This document shows, piece by piece, positions 24,872-34,189 of a stretch of 64,000 nucleotides of DNA. Location of the stretch: contig CBDFIW010000003.1 of assembly GCA_965248255.1 (NCBI GenBank), positions 372,001-436,000 on the forward strand, in the 5' to 3' direction. A model generated the notes under the pieces. That model ran no database searches. It worked only from the letters and a program-made list of their open reading frames with translations, and was not told the origin of the DNA. A program made the position numbers and the translations under genes. This DNA is from JAKZVK01 sp965248255 (GTDB lineage Bacteria > Acidobacteriota > Terriglobia > Bryobacterales > UBA6623). Numbering within the stretch: the first letter of the stretch is position 1; each line of letters begins with the position of its first letter.

Positions 24872-26460
24872 TGTTGAAGCCCAATGATAATGTCCCCTTG
24901 AGCGCCCAATAGAAATGTCCCCTAATCTGGACCTCTGCGAGGAGGTGAAAGATTGGGAAGGACATGGATGAGTGCCAAGGAGTTGAGGCGCGGCGAAGTG
25001 CTGAGCCGAGTGAAACGAGGGGAACTGAAGTTGACCGAAGCCACCGCACTGCTGGAGGTCAGCTACCGCCAAGCGAAGCGGCTCAACAAGCGTTACCGAG
25101 CAGGCGGGGTCAAGGCTTTGGTGCACGGTAACGTCGGCCGCGCTTCGAACCGAGCCGATGACAAGCGCCGCGAGCAGGTTCTCGAGTTGGTGCACGCAAA
25201 CTATGCGGGCGAGGGGCACGAGCGCTGCGGGCCGACGCTGGCGTCGGAACATCTGGCAGCCGATCAGGGCCTGGAAGTGCCGCGCGAAACGCTGCGGCGC
25301 TGGATGCTCGCGGCGGGCCTGTGGAGCCGGAGTCGCAAGCGCCCACCGCATCGCAGCCGGCGGCAACGCAAAGCGCACTTCGGCGAACTGATTCAACTCG
25401 ACGGTTCGCACCACCACTGGCTGGAAGGACGCGGCCCGAAAGCCTGTTTGATGAACTTTGTCGATGACGCGACCGGTCTTGCACTGTGCCGCTTCTCGGG
25501 CCAGGAAACGACCTGGGCCGCGGCCGATCTGCTCCAAGCCTGGGTGCGCCAACACGGCGTTCCCAAGGCGTTGTACTGCGACTGGAAAAACGTCTACCAG
25601 CGCCAGCCGACGTCGCGGGAAGCACTGGAAGGCATCAAGCCCGAGACGCAGTTCGGGCGCATGTGCGCGAAGCTTGGCATTGGCATCATTGCCGCATCGT
25701 CGCCGCAAGCCAAGGGACGTGTCGAACGCCATCACGGCACGCACCAGGACCGCCTGATCAAGAAGATGCGGCTGCGGGGCATCGTTGATTACGAGGCGGC
25801 GAACCGTTACCTCGGCGAGGAGTACTTAGCCGAGCACAACGAGCGCTTCTGCTGCGAGCCGGCGGCGGGAGCGGACTTTCACCAGGCGCTACCCCGCGGC
25901 ACCGAGCTGCGAGGGGTGTTCTGCTTCGAGTACGAACGGGTGGTGAGCAACGACCAGGTGGTGCGTTTCGAGAATCGTTGCTTGCAGTTGAAGCCGAAAC
26001 GCAATCAGGGCGTGGGGGCGGGTGCACGGGTGACGGTCCAACAGGGGCGCGATGAGAGCTTGCAGGTGAGGTTTGAGGGGCACGAGATCGAGCACGAAGT
26101 GATCGCCACGCCGACGCCACGGCTGCGGACGAAGCCGGCACCGCAGGGGAACGTGGTGGCCAGACGCAAGCCGGCGGCGAACCACCCCTGGCGGCGACCT
26201 GTGCTGCGGAAAACACGAGCTGCGAATTCATAAGAGGGCTGCGGAAATGCCGGGTCGGATGGAAAGCGTGGAAAACCTTGTGGCGGCAGCCGTGCCGGGC
26301 TCGAGGAACCGTGGATGGTTTTCCACCCTTCCCACCGCCCCTTGGAAATCGCTGCGCGATTCCCACAGTTCCACAGCCCCGACGATGACGATTCTCTCCT
26401 ATCACCAAGGGGGCACTTCTACTGGGCTACCGAAGGGGACATTTCTATTGGGCCTTGACA
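24872..26460 (+). mobile_element. ISNCY (IS1202-like) insertion sequence with long inverted repeats
   Basis: The 1589-bp element is bounded by inverted repeats of about 52 bases that agree at roughly four of five positions; both begin TGT and contain two tandem copies of a GCCCAATAGAAATGTCCCCTT-like unit. No clear target duplication is visible. A related end fragment occurs at 52565-52605. The right end lies 18 bases before the promoter of the TonB-receptor-like gene. Confidence 0.85.
24953..26233 (+). CDS. ISNCY-family transposase
   Basis: This 426-residue transposase has an N-terminal helix-turn-helix region (LTEATALLEVSYRQAKRLNKRY) and an integrase-type catalytic core with ELIQLDGSHHHWLEGRG, FVDDATGLALCRF and the C-terminal Glu in AKGRVERHHGTHQDRL. 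The pattern is that of the IS1202-like group. The frame is intact. The start is shown at 24953, where a TTG precedes the GGAAGG region; an ATG at 24965 is equally possible. Confidence 0.9.
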   Translation: MGRTWMSAKELRRGEVLSRVKRGELKLTEATALLEVSYRQAKRLNKRYRAGGVKALVHGNVGRASNRADDKRREQVLELVHANYAGEGHERCGPTLASEHLAADQGLEVPRETLRRWMLAAGLWSRSRKRPPHRSRRQRKAHFGELIQLDGSHHHWLEGRGPKACLMNFVDDATGLALCRFSGQETTWAAADLLQAWVRQHGVPKALYCDWKNVYQRQPTSREALEGIKPETQFGRMCAKLGIGIIAASSPQAKGRVERHHGTHQDRLIKKMRLRGIVDYEAANRYLGEEYLAEHNERFCCEPAAGADFHQALPRGTELRGVFCFEYERVVSNDQVVRFENRCLQLKPKRNQGVGAGARVTVQQGRDESLQVRFEGHEIEHEVIATPTPRLRTKPAPQGNVVARRKPAANHPWRRPVLRKTRAANS

Positions 26461-26477
26461 TGCTATCCAAAAACAGC

Positions 26478-26506
26478 TTGACACCCCCCTCGGCGTTTGC
26501 CATACT
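26478..26506 (+). promoter_or_regulatory. Sigma-70-type promoter of the TonB-receptor-like gene
   Basis: TTGACA at 26478-26483 is a perfect -35 box, followed after 17 bases by CATACT at 26501-26506. Transcription would begin about 26513, leaving a 43-base leader with AAGGAGG before the GTG start at 26556. A second TTGACA lies at 26455-26460, forming the very end of the upstream insertion sequence. Confidence 0.7.
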
Positions 26507-26555
26507 CTCGGTGGTTACGTCTTGCCATTTCCATCGGCTTTAAGGAGGGGGTCCT

Positions 26556-29500
26556 GTGAAACACACGTTTTCTCTCTTTTCCGGAACGAGCATTCGAATC
26601 CCAACACTTTTTGTCCTCGGCCTCGCGTTGAGCGTGAGCGTTTTCGGTCAGGCCGAGCGAGGTGTCATCCTGGGGACCGTCCAGGATTCAACAGCAGCCG
26701 TGATCCCCGGCGCATCCGTGGCAGTCATCAACGAGGACACCGGGTCAACTCGGAACCTGGTCACGAACGCCGAGGGGCAGTACACGGCCAATCTGCTGCC
26801 GAACGGGCAGTACGCAGTGGAAGCCGAAAGCGCCGGCTTCAGCAAGTCGGTGATTACGGGCATCGTAGTCCTCATAAACCAAACCGTTCGAACTGACGTC
26901 GTCCTACAGATCGGCGAGGTCACCGAAACCGTGGAGGTGACTTCCACCGTCCCTCTCATCCAAACCGATACGTCCGATGTCGGACAGGTCGTGGAGGAAA
27001 AACAGGTCGTGGAGCTGCCGCTCAATGGCCGCAAGTTCATTCACCTCGCGCGCCTCAGTCCGGGAGTTCTCAACAACGCCAAACTGGACGGGGTGCTGGG
27101 CTCGGCGACCCACGGTGGCGGCATCGTCGCCAACGGTGCCAGCACGAACGCCAACCAGATCACTTTGGACGGCGTCGAGAACCAGGACTGGCTGATCCCG
27201 CGGGTGGGCACCAGTCCCAGCCCGGATGCCATTCAGGAGTTCAAGATCATGGCCGGCTCCTACTCGGCTGAGTACGGCCGCGGCGCCGGAGCCCACATCA
27301 ACGTGTCGATCAAGTCGGGCACCAACGATCTCCACGGAGGCGTTTTCTACTTTCACCGCAACGACAACCTGGACGCCCGCAACTTCTTCGACCGCTCCGC
27401 GCCGCCGGAGTTCAAGCGAAACCAGTACGGCGGAACGGTGGGCGGGCCCTTCGTGAAGGACAAGACTTTCGGCTTCTTCAGCTTTGAAGGTCTGCGCAGC
27501 GGCAAGGGGCGGACGATCAATGCGACCCTAGCGACCGCGGCCCAGCGGCAGGGCGACCTGTCGGGGCCCGGAGGAGATCCAATTTTTGATCCGCTGACCA
27601 CCGCGACGGGCGCCGATGGGGTCACAAACCGGGACCCGTTCGTGAACAACCAAATCCCCGCGAACCGGCTGTCACAGACAACCCAGAGGGCGATGCAGCT
27701 TCTGTGGCCGGCGGTGCAGTCGCCAATCCCCAACGAGCCGAACGCCGTCTTTAACCCCGTCGAACTGAACGATCAGGATCAATACATTGTTCGGGTCGAC
27801 CACCACTTTTCCGACAACGACAACCTCTTCGGGCGCTACGCTCATACCGACAATCCAAGGTTGCTGCCGGACTTCCTTTCCCCCGGTTTGCCGACGCAGG
27901 GCACAGTTTTCGCGTTCACGCAGCAGAACGCCGTCCTCGCCTATACCAAGATCATCAGTCCGACCATGGTCAACGACGCGCGCTTCGGCTACAACTACTT
28001 TTTCCAGGATTTGACCTTGGAGCTGAAAGACGCCAACATTGTCGGTGAGATCGGCATCGAGGGAGCACTGCAGGACCCGGTGACGTGGGGGCCGCCGAAC
28101 GTTAACGTCACCGGCATGACCGGCATGGGCGCCTTCCCGTTTGCGCCGAGCGTCCCCAAGGTTCACGGTTTTCACTACATGGATACTTTGGCAATTACCA
28201 AGAGGACGCATAACATGAAGATGGGAGTCGACATACGCCGGGGCCGACAGAACGGCGGACAGTTCCCCTACCCACGCGGACGTTATGGGTTTACGGGTGC
28301 ATTCACGCGCAACCCGGCCTCCCCTGCCGGCACGGGCCAAGGCCTGGGCGACTTCCTGCTAGGCTTCCCGCAGAACTCGTTTATCATCCAGGGCCGCACC
28401 GATAACGACATCCGTACGCTCAACGCGGGCTTCTACTTCCAGGACAACTGGAACGTCCACCCGAACCTCACGTTGAACTTGGGGCTTCGGTACAACTACA
28501 TGCCGGCGGCCGTGAGCGCGGCCGACCGCATCGTCAACTGGAGCCAGGAGCACCAAGCACTGATTCTCGCCCAGAACGATCTAGATAAACCGACGGCTTG
28601 CGCCGGTTGCAACGGCCGGCCGTTGCGGGAACTGATCCAGGACTTTGACGGAATCTTCAACTTCATGACACGGGACCAAGTCGGCTGGCCGCGCTCGTTG
28701 TACCAGAGTGACAACAACAACTGGTCACCCCGTCTCGGTTTCGCGTGGCGTCTTTTTGGCAACACCGACACCGTTCTGCGGGCGGCCTGGGGCCGTTTCT
28801 ATGAGATTATCGCCGGGAACGTCCACTGGAACTTCACGACCAACCCGCCTCTGTCCCGCAACTTGTCATTCAACGTAGACCCGAACGCTTTGCCGGCCAT
28901 TACGTTTGCGCAGCCGTTCCCGGGTGTCGGCGTCCAAGGCGCTCCCGGTACGTCCGGCGCCCTTCAGTTCGATTGGGAGGATCCTTACCAGGACAACTGG
29001 AATGTGTCGATTCAGAGGCGGATTCTGCCCAGCACCTCCCTGAACGTAGGCTATGTCGGTTCCCGCGGCGTCGGGCAGCGCATGGGTGTGGACTTCAACT
29101 CCCCCGAGTTCGGAGAAGGGCCCACCCAGCCCCGGCGGCCTCATCCCGAGCACGGCGGCACGGGACTCGGTGTCCCCTGGGGTCACCGCCGCTATGACTC
29201 CCTGCAGGTGAAACTCGAAACTCGAGCCAAGGATCTCAACATTCTGAGCGCCTACACCTGGGCGAATGCGCTCACTTGGGGTGGTGGCGGCATCAACGAG
29301 AGTGGGTCGGGGGCTCGTTTCAATTGGAACTTCCCGGCGGTACGGCAGCCGGTCTTGAGCGGAGTATTGGATCCGGGCGACCCCTACTTGGCGGTGGACA
29401 AAGGATCGTCCCGAGCCGATGTGGAACACCGGCTTTCGGTTGCTTTGGTGTGGCAGTTGCCTTTCGGAAAAGGCAAGATGGTCCCGCTGTCGGGGCCGTT

Positions 29501-29990
29501 GCACTGGATCGCGGGTGGCTGGCAGTTGAATGCGATTGTCACCCATGAATCAGGCATCGCCCTGCCGGTGAGCTACGGGATCGACAACACGAACGGGTCG
29601 GCCTCGACGCGGCCCGATCAGGTAGGGAACCCGAACGAAGGGTCCCGTACTATTCCGGAATCGTGGATCAACAAGGGAGCCTTCACGGATCCCGTGCCGC
29701 TCTCCGCGGTGCTTGCGGCCGGGCTGAGCCCGACCGTGGCGGCGGGCAATGCAGGCCGCGCGCCGGTGATCGGCCCGGGCGTCCAGCTTTGGGACCTGGG
29801 CATCTATAAGAACTTCACCTTTGCGGAGGAGAGCTTCCGGGCGCAGTTCCGGTTCGAGATGTTCAACGCCTTCAACCACGCCAACTTCGGCAACCCCAAC
29901 ACGAGCTTCCTGAGCAACAATTTCGGACGAATCACCAGCACGTTCGGATTCGCCCGTGAGATCCAGTTTGGGTTGAAGTTGAACTTCTAG
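26556..29990 (+). CDS. TonB-dependent-receptor-like outer-membrane protein with carboxypeptidase-regulatory-like domain
   Basis: This 1144-residue protein is a large outer-membrane beta barrel of the Oar/TonB-receptor type abundant in Acidobacteriota. A signal peptide ends near VSVFGQA. A carboxypeptidase-regulatory-like beta-sandwich follows (about 35-115: GTVQDSTAAVIPGASVAV, GQYTANLLPNGQYAVEAESAGF), then a plug-like domain (VVELPLNGRKFIHLARLSPG) and a long barrel ending in Phe (FGLKLNF), the usual terminal residue for barrel insertion. Such proteins are thought to import oligosaccharides or other large substrates. The GTG start has AAGGAGG at about eight bases. It is followed by a TPR protein, a common arrangement in these bacteria. 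Confidence 0.9.
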   Translation: MKHTFSLFSGTSIRIPTLFVLGLALSVSVFGQAERGVILGTVQDSTAAVIPGASVAVINEDTGSTRNLVTNAEGQYTANLLPNGQYAVEAESAGFSKSVITGIVVLINQTVRTDVVLQIGEVTETVEVTSTVPLIQTDTSDVGQVVEEKQVVELPLNGRKFIHLARLSPGVLNNAKLDGVLGSATHGGGIVANGASTNANQITLDGVENQDWLIPRVGTSPSPDAIQEFKIMAGSYSAEYGRGAGAHINVSIKSGTNDLHGGVFYFHRNDNLDARNFFDRSAPPEFKRNQYGGTVGGPFVKDKTFGFFSFEGLRSGKGRTINATLATAAQRQGDLSGPGGDPIFDPLTTATGADGVTNRDPFVNNQIPANRLSQTTQRAMQLLWPAVQSPIPNEPNAVFNPVELNDQDQYIVRVDHHFSDNDNLFGRYAHTDNPRLLPDFLSPGLPTQGTVFAFTQQNAVLAYTKIISPTMVNDARFGYNYFFQDLTLELKDANIVGEIGIEGALQDPVTWGPPNVNVTGMTGMGAFPFAPSVPKVHGFHYMDTLAITKRTHNMKMGVDIRRGRQNGGQFPYPRGRYGFTGAFTRNPASPAGTGQGLGDFLLGFPQNSFIIQGRTDNDIRTLNAGFYFQDNWNVHPNLTLNLGLRYNYMPAAVSAADRIVNWSQEHQALILAQNDLDKPTACAGCNGRPLRELIQDFDGIFNFMTRDQVGWPRSLYQSDNNNWSPRLGFAWRLFGNTDTVLRAAWGRFYEIIAGNVHWNFTTNPPLSRNLSFNVDPNALPAITFAQPFPGVGVQGAPGTSGALQFDWEDPYQDNWNVSIQRRILPSTSLNVGYVGSRGVGQRMGVDFNSPEFGEGPTQPRRPHPEHGGTGLGVPWGHRRYDSLQVKLETRAKDLNILSAYTWANALTWGGGGINESGSGARFNWNFPAVRQPVLSGVLDPGDPYLAVDKGSSRADVEHRLSVALVWQLPFGKGKMVPLSGPLHWIAGGWQLNAIVTHESGIALPVSYGIDNTNGSASTRPDQVGNPNEGSRTIPESWINKGAFTDPVPLSAVLAAGLSPTVAAGNAGRAPVIGPGVQLWDLGIYKNFTFAEESFRAQFRFEMFNAFNHANFGNPNTSFLSNNFGRITSTFGFAREIQFGLKLNF

Positions 29991-30021
29991 GAGGCTGCCG
30001 CCAGTCGAGCGATCGATCCAG

Positions 30022-31608
30022 ATGACCGGGAGACCCAGCCCGCCGCCCGCCACTCGATTCGGGAAGCGCTGGGTTTGGTCTTTCGGTCTTTTGGTTTCCC
30101 TGTGTCTCCAAGCGACCGACGTTGCGCTGGTGGGGACGAAGCCTCTCATCGATGAGAGCTTCACAGGCTCGGCAGCAGAAGCGCTGGACGCCCTACGTCA
30201 GAATCCCGATCAGATCGGACCCTATCTGTATCTGGGGTCCTTCTACAACCGACAAGGGAAGATTTATCTGGCTCGCAGCTATCTTCGGCGGGGCTTAGCA
30301 GTTTTCCCGGACAGCCCTGAAGCACATCACCTCTTGGCGGTCAACTATGCCCGTCAACAAATGTGGGACCAGGCGTTCGAACACGTCGAGATGGCGATGG
30401 AGGGGCAGCCGTCCAATCCCGCGCTGTCCTACAATCACGGTGCGTTCCTCTACAACACCCAACGATACGACGAAGCTGTGGAGCCGTTTCGCAGGGCGCA
30501 CGAACTGGAACCTGAGAACCTCCAATACCACCAAGCCTACGCTTCCTCTCTCGAGGCGGCCGGACGGCACGAAGAATGCGTAGCGGAACTGACAACGCTG
30601 CTGGACAGCCACCCCCGCGAAGCGAGCCTCTATTACGATCGAGGCCATTCGTGGATGAAGCTCGGTGAAACGGCGAAAGCTCGCCGAGACGCGAAGAAGG
30701 CCATCTCCTTGAGTCCGGACCTTGCCGGCGCGCATTATCTGCTGGGAAAGATTCACGAACAGGATGCGGAAATGGCCAAGGCGCTGGCAGCCTATTCCAG
30801 AGTTGTCGAACTCGAACCGGGTCACTTCAATGCACGTTATCGACTGAGTCTTCTTCACACCCGCCTCGGTGATCGGGAAGAAGGCCGGCGCCAGCTCGAG
30901 ACGTACCGCTCGTTGAAAGACAAAGTTGACGCGCAGAACGCCATCTTGCGGGCCGGCGATGCTCTCAAGGCCGGGAACTATGGCTCCGCCGAGGCGCAGT
31001 ATCGCGAGGCCTTGGGAAAGGATCCGGACAACACACAGGCGCTCTACTATTTGGGTCTCATACAGAAGAACAAAGGACAACTCCGGGAAGCGGCTGAGTC
31101 TTTCCAGAAAGCTCTTGCCGTCCGGTGGGACTTGGCGGTCGCGCGCGCCAATCTGGGCCTCACGTTGGCCGGACTCGGTCAAGCGGATCAGGCGCGCATC
31201 CATCTCCGGCAGGCGATTGGTGCGGACCGGGATGACTTCGAAGTCACCTACGCCGCCGGCCGTGGCTTCCTCACTCTGCGAGACTTCACCGCGGCGGAGG
31301 CCCCGCTGTTGCGCTCTCTCGAGCTTTGGCCGGACCATCCGAGGGTGCTGGCAGACTTGTTCCAGCTCTATGCGCAGTGGGGAAAAATCGACGCAGCTCG
31401 AAAACATGTACGGTCGGCCATCGACGCGAACCCCAACGACGGCCGTATGCACTATCTCGCGGGGCTGTTCTGGGCGGGAGACGGCCGGCTCGACCGTGCG
31501 CGAGCCGTGTTGAGGGTGGCGGCAAAGCTTTCTCCCAATGACGTCAAGGTGGCCCGCCTGCTCGCTAGAATGGAAGGGATGAACGCCAGGGAGGCTCCGA
31601 GCCGGTAA
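30022..31608 (+). CDS. TPR-repeat protein
   Basis: This 528-residue protein has an N-terminal hydrophobic segment (VWSFGLLVSLCLQATDV) that probably exports or anchors it, then around a dozen tetratricopeptide repeats with the A-x-x-x-G-x-x-A-x-F/Y pattern, for example EAHHLLAVNYARQQMWDQAF, QALYYLGLIQKNKGQLREA and VARANLGLTLAGLGQADQA. TPR proteins mediate protein binding. It lies 31 bases after the TonB-receptor-like gene and is probably cotranscribed, suggesting a periplasmic partner of that receptor. No enzymatic domain is visible. Confidence 0.85.
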   Translation: MTGRPSPPPATRFGKRWVWSFGLLVSLCLQATDVALVGTKPLIDESFTGSAAEALDALRQNPDQIGPYLYLGSFYNRQGKIYLARSYLRRGLAVFPDSPEAHHLLAVNYARQQMWDQAFEHVEMAMEGQPSNPALSYNHGAFLYNTQRYDEAVEPFRRAHELEPENLQYHQAYASSLEAAGRHEECVAELTTLLDSHPREASLYYDRGHSWMKLGETAKARRDAKKAISLSPDLAGAHYLLGKIHEQDAEMAKALAAYSRVVELEPGHFNARYRLSLLHTRLGDREEGRRQLETYRSLKDKVDAQNAILRAGDALKAGNYGSAEAQYREALGKDPDNTQALYYLGLIQKNKGQLREAAESFQKALAVRWDLAVARANLGLTLAGLGQADQARIHLRQAIGADRDDFEVTYAAGRGFLTLRDFTAAEAPLLRSLELWPDHPRVLADLFQLYAQWGKIDAARKHVRSAIDANPNDGRMHYLAGLFWAGDGRLDRARAVLRVAAKLSPNDVKVARLLARMEGMNAREAPSR

Positions 31609-31765
31609 AGTCGCGGCTTGATCGCTTAGTACACGGTTCACAAATAAGGTCACGTAGCTGAGCGGGCATCCGCCGCCATCCTGCGCGGGCGGGCGCGGGG
31701 GCCCACCCCTACATGGCAAACCGAAACGTAACCGTATTTGCGAGACACACTACTTAGGGAAGAAC

Positions 31766-32620
31766 GTGCAGACAACTTTCAGTAGCCTGGATGAGCGCCA
31801 AAAAGCCTACTACGGGGACAACGGCTATCTCTTCCCACTGAAAGTGTTGGACGCCGCCGAGACGGAACGGCATCGCCGGCGCTTCTTCGAGTACCGGTCA
31901 CAAATCAGCGAGCGCCTCCAGACTCTGCCGCCGAGGCAACAGTACTACGTCTTCTCGGAGACCCACACGTTTCTCCATTGGGTTTATAAACTCGCCGCGC
32001 ACCCGAGAGTTCTGGACGCGGTCGAGGGCGTGCTGGGGCCCGACCTATTGATCTGGAATACGCGGTGGTTCGCCAAACTGCCCGGCGAAAAAATGTATAT
32101 CGGTTGGCATCAGGACGCCGCTTACTGGGGCCTTCATCCGCCTAAGGTCGCAACTGCCTGGATTGCTCTCTCCGAGAGCACTGCAGAGAACGGTGCCATG
32201 CGCATGATTCCCGGCTCGCAAAAAAAGGCGCTCCTCCCGCAGCGGGACACTTACGCGCCCGACAACGCTTTGTCGCGGGGCCAGGAGATCGCCGTCGAGG
32301 TCAACGAAGACGAGGCCGTGGACGTTACACTACAGCCGGGAGAGATGTCGCTGCACCACATAGGCATTGTTCACGGTTCGAAGGTGAACCAGTCAGGCAG
32401 GCCGCGAATCGGCCTCGCTGTTCGATTCGTCACGCCCGAGGTGGAGCAGGAAGGTCCCGAGAAGCAAGTGGCGATCTTGGTGCGTGGCCGGGACGACTAT
32501 GGCCACTTTGATCTGGTATCGCCCCCCGAACCGGGTCAGAACGACGGCGACGGCTCACGGCACTCGGAAGCAGTGCGGCGAATGCTGAAGAATCTGATGC
32601 CCGAGGACTACACGGACTAA
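31766..32620 (+). CDS. Phytanoyl-CoA dioxygenase family protein
   Basis: This 284-residue protein belongs to the Fe(II)/2-oxoglutarate-dependent PhyH family, which hydroxylates small organic molecules. The iron-binding HxD is seen in GWHQDAAYWGL; the distal His is in LHHIGIVHGSKVN, and the 2-oxoglutarate-binding Arg in SGRPRIGLAVRF. All key residues are present. The GTG start at 31766 follows AGGGA at five bases. It is 17 bases before a Tat-exported oxidoreductase gene, and the pair probably acts in one catabolic pathway with an unknown substrate. Confidence 0.9.
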   Translation: MQTTFSSLDERQKAYYGDNGYLFPLKVLDAAETERHRRRFFEYRSQISERLQTLPPRQQYYVFSETHTFLHWVYKLAAHPRVLDAVEGVLGPDLLIWNTRWFAKLPGEKMYIGWHQDAAYWGLHPPKVATAWIALSESTAENGAMRMIPGSQKKALLPQRDTYAPDNALSRGQEIAVEVNEDEAVDVTLQPGEMSLHHIGIVHGSKVNQSGRPRIGLAVRFVTPEVEQEGPEKQVAILVRGRDDYGHFDLVSPPEPGQNDGDGSRHSEAVRRMLKNLMPEDYTD

Positions 32621-32637
32621 CGAGGGAGGAACAAATC

Positions 32638-33888
32638 ATGTCGGACACAACGAAGCAGGTGCCAAGCTCGATTTCGCGGAGAGAGTTCCTTCCGGCCGGA
32701 GCGGCCGCACTGGCAGCCGGGGCTTCGGCTCCCTTACTGAGCGCGAGCGCCGCCGCCACTTACAAGCCTCTCGACCCCTCCAAACGGCTGCACATCGGGG
32801 TCGTCGGTGGTGGCTTTGGGGCCAGTTTCTCCTGGCACATGCACCCGAATTGTAAGGTGACGGCCGTGGCCGACCTCCGTGAGGACCGGCGGAAACGCCT
32901 GATGGAACGGTTCGACTGCTCGAACTCCTACGGGGAGTTCCACCCGATGTTGAAGGACGCCCAGGTGGATGCCGTGGCCATCTATACCGGCGCCCCGGTC
33001 CACGTTCCCCATTGCATCGATGTGATGAATTCGGGACGCCATGTCATCTCGGCTGTACCGGCAGCCACCACGCTCGAACAGTGTCAACAACTCGTCGACG
33101 CCGTCAAGAAGACCGGGCAGATCTACATGATGGCTGAAACCAGTTGCTTTCGCGCCCCCACGATGGCGGCGCGCGAATGGCGGAAGCAAGGAAAATTCGG
33201 AAGGATCTATTACACGGACGGCTACTACCTTCACGACCACGGATCGTATCTCAAGAAGGGTACCGCCTCAAAGCGACTCATGGCGATGTGGATCGACAAG
33301 GGGAAGCGCACATGGCGATATGGGAACTCGCCGGGTCTGTACGTAACCCACGCCACCGGCCCGGTGATCTACGTGACCGGTGAAAAGTTGACTGACGTCT
33401 CGGCCATCGGCACACCGATCGACCATAAGTTCTACCGGGGCGACAACCAATACAACAACCCCTTCATCAACATCACCTTCTTCCACAAGACTTCGGGAGG
33501 GAACTCCTCCCGTATGGCAGTCCACTGGTGGACGGCAGCGCCAGGCCGCGAGGGCGCGGACTTTTACGGGACGGAGCTGAGCTTCTTCGAGCCGCACTTT
33601 GGCCAGCCGGGAGTGATACGCCGCCCTGACGGCAAACCGGAGTCCTGGAAGCTCGACGACCACGCTTGGATGCTTCCGCCGAATCTGAGGGAACGAGTCA
33701 CCAGGGGACACGGCGGGGCGGAGGCGTTTATCGTTCACGAGTTCGTCTCGTCCTGCCTGGAAGAGCGGCAGCCCGCCGTGGATGTCTACCAAGCCGTCGC
33801 GTATACAGCGCCCGGGCTCGTCGGGCAAGAGTCGGCCATGAAGGACGGCGAATGGATGAAGGTGCCAGACTTTGGTCCGATTAGCTAG
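32638..33888 (+). CDS. Gfo/Idh/MocA-family oxidoreductase, Tat-exported
   Basis: This 416-residue protein carries a twin-arginine signal (SRREFLPAGAAALAAG) and an N-terminal Rossmann fold with the nucleotide motif IGVVGGGFGASF, followed by the alpha/beta C-terminal domain of the family. The usual catalytic EKP motif is replaced by AVPAA in HVISAVPAATT, so the standard Lys is missing. Family members oxidise or reduce sugars and cyclitols with NAD(P); the exported, Lys-lacking subgroup is common in Acidobacteriota and Planctomycetota. A good GGAGG precedes the ATG. A paralogue is at 43054-44307. Confidence 0.88.
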   Translation: MSDTTKQVPSSISRREFLPAGAAALAAGASAPLLSASAAATYKPLDPSKRLHIGVVGGGFGASFSWHMHPNCKVTAVADLREDRRKRLMERFDCSNSYGEFHPMLKDAQVDAVAIYTGAPVHVPHCIDVMNSGRHVISAVPAATTLEQCQQLVDAVKKTGQIYMMAETSCFRAPTMAAREWRKQGKFGRIYYTDGYYLHDHGSYLKKGTASKRLMAMWIDKGKRTWRYGNSPGLYVTHATGPVIYVTGEKLTDVSAIGTPIDHKFYRGDNQYNNPFINITFFHKTSGGNSSRMAVHWWTAAPGREGADFYGTELSFFEPHFGQPGVIRRPDGKPESWKLDDHAWMLPPNLRERVTRGHGGAEAFIVHEFVSSCLEERQPAVDVYQAVAYTAPGLVGQESAMKDGEWMKVPDFGPIS

Positions 33889-34189
33889 TGGACCGATGCA
33901 AGCGTCATTGGACAAGGATGTCAAGTTTTTGGGGATCGACGCTGCGGAGGAAACCGAGCCCCGAACGCGAGTGAGGGGTCAACCCTCGCCGGTGGTATAG
34001 CAGCTGCGAACCCGTCACTGGCGTTCCGGGCTCGCTTGCTCGATTGCCGCTTGTCGGCTTGAGGTCGTAGACCTCGCTAGAATGAGGACGCAGCTACGGA
34101 GCGCGAGGCATCCCCTGGCACCTGGGGCGCTCCCAGCGCGGGCTTTCGCGCGTGCGATTGAGCGGGGCATCTGACCTCGCTGGAAACGT
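33889..34189. other. Non-coding interval before the five-gene operon
   Basis: About 300 bases without a convincing gene. A TAGAAT near 34078 is a possible -10 box but no -35 box lies at normal spacing. A 90-codon frame on the minus strand has no supporting signals. Confidence 0.4.
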
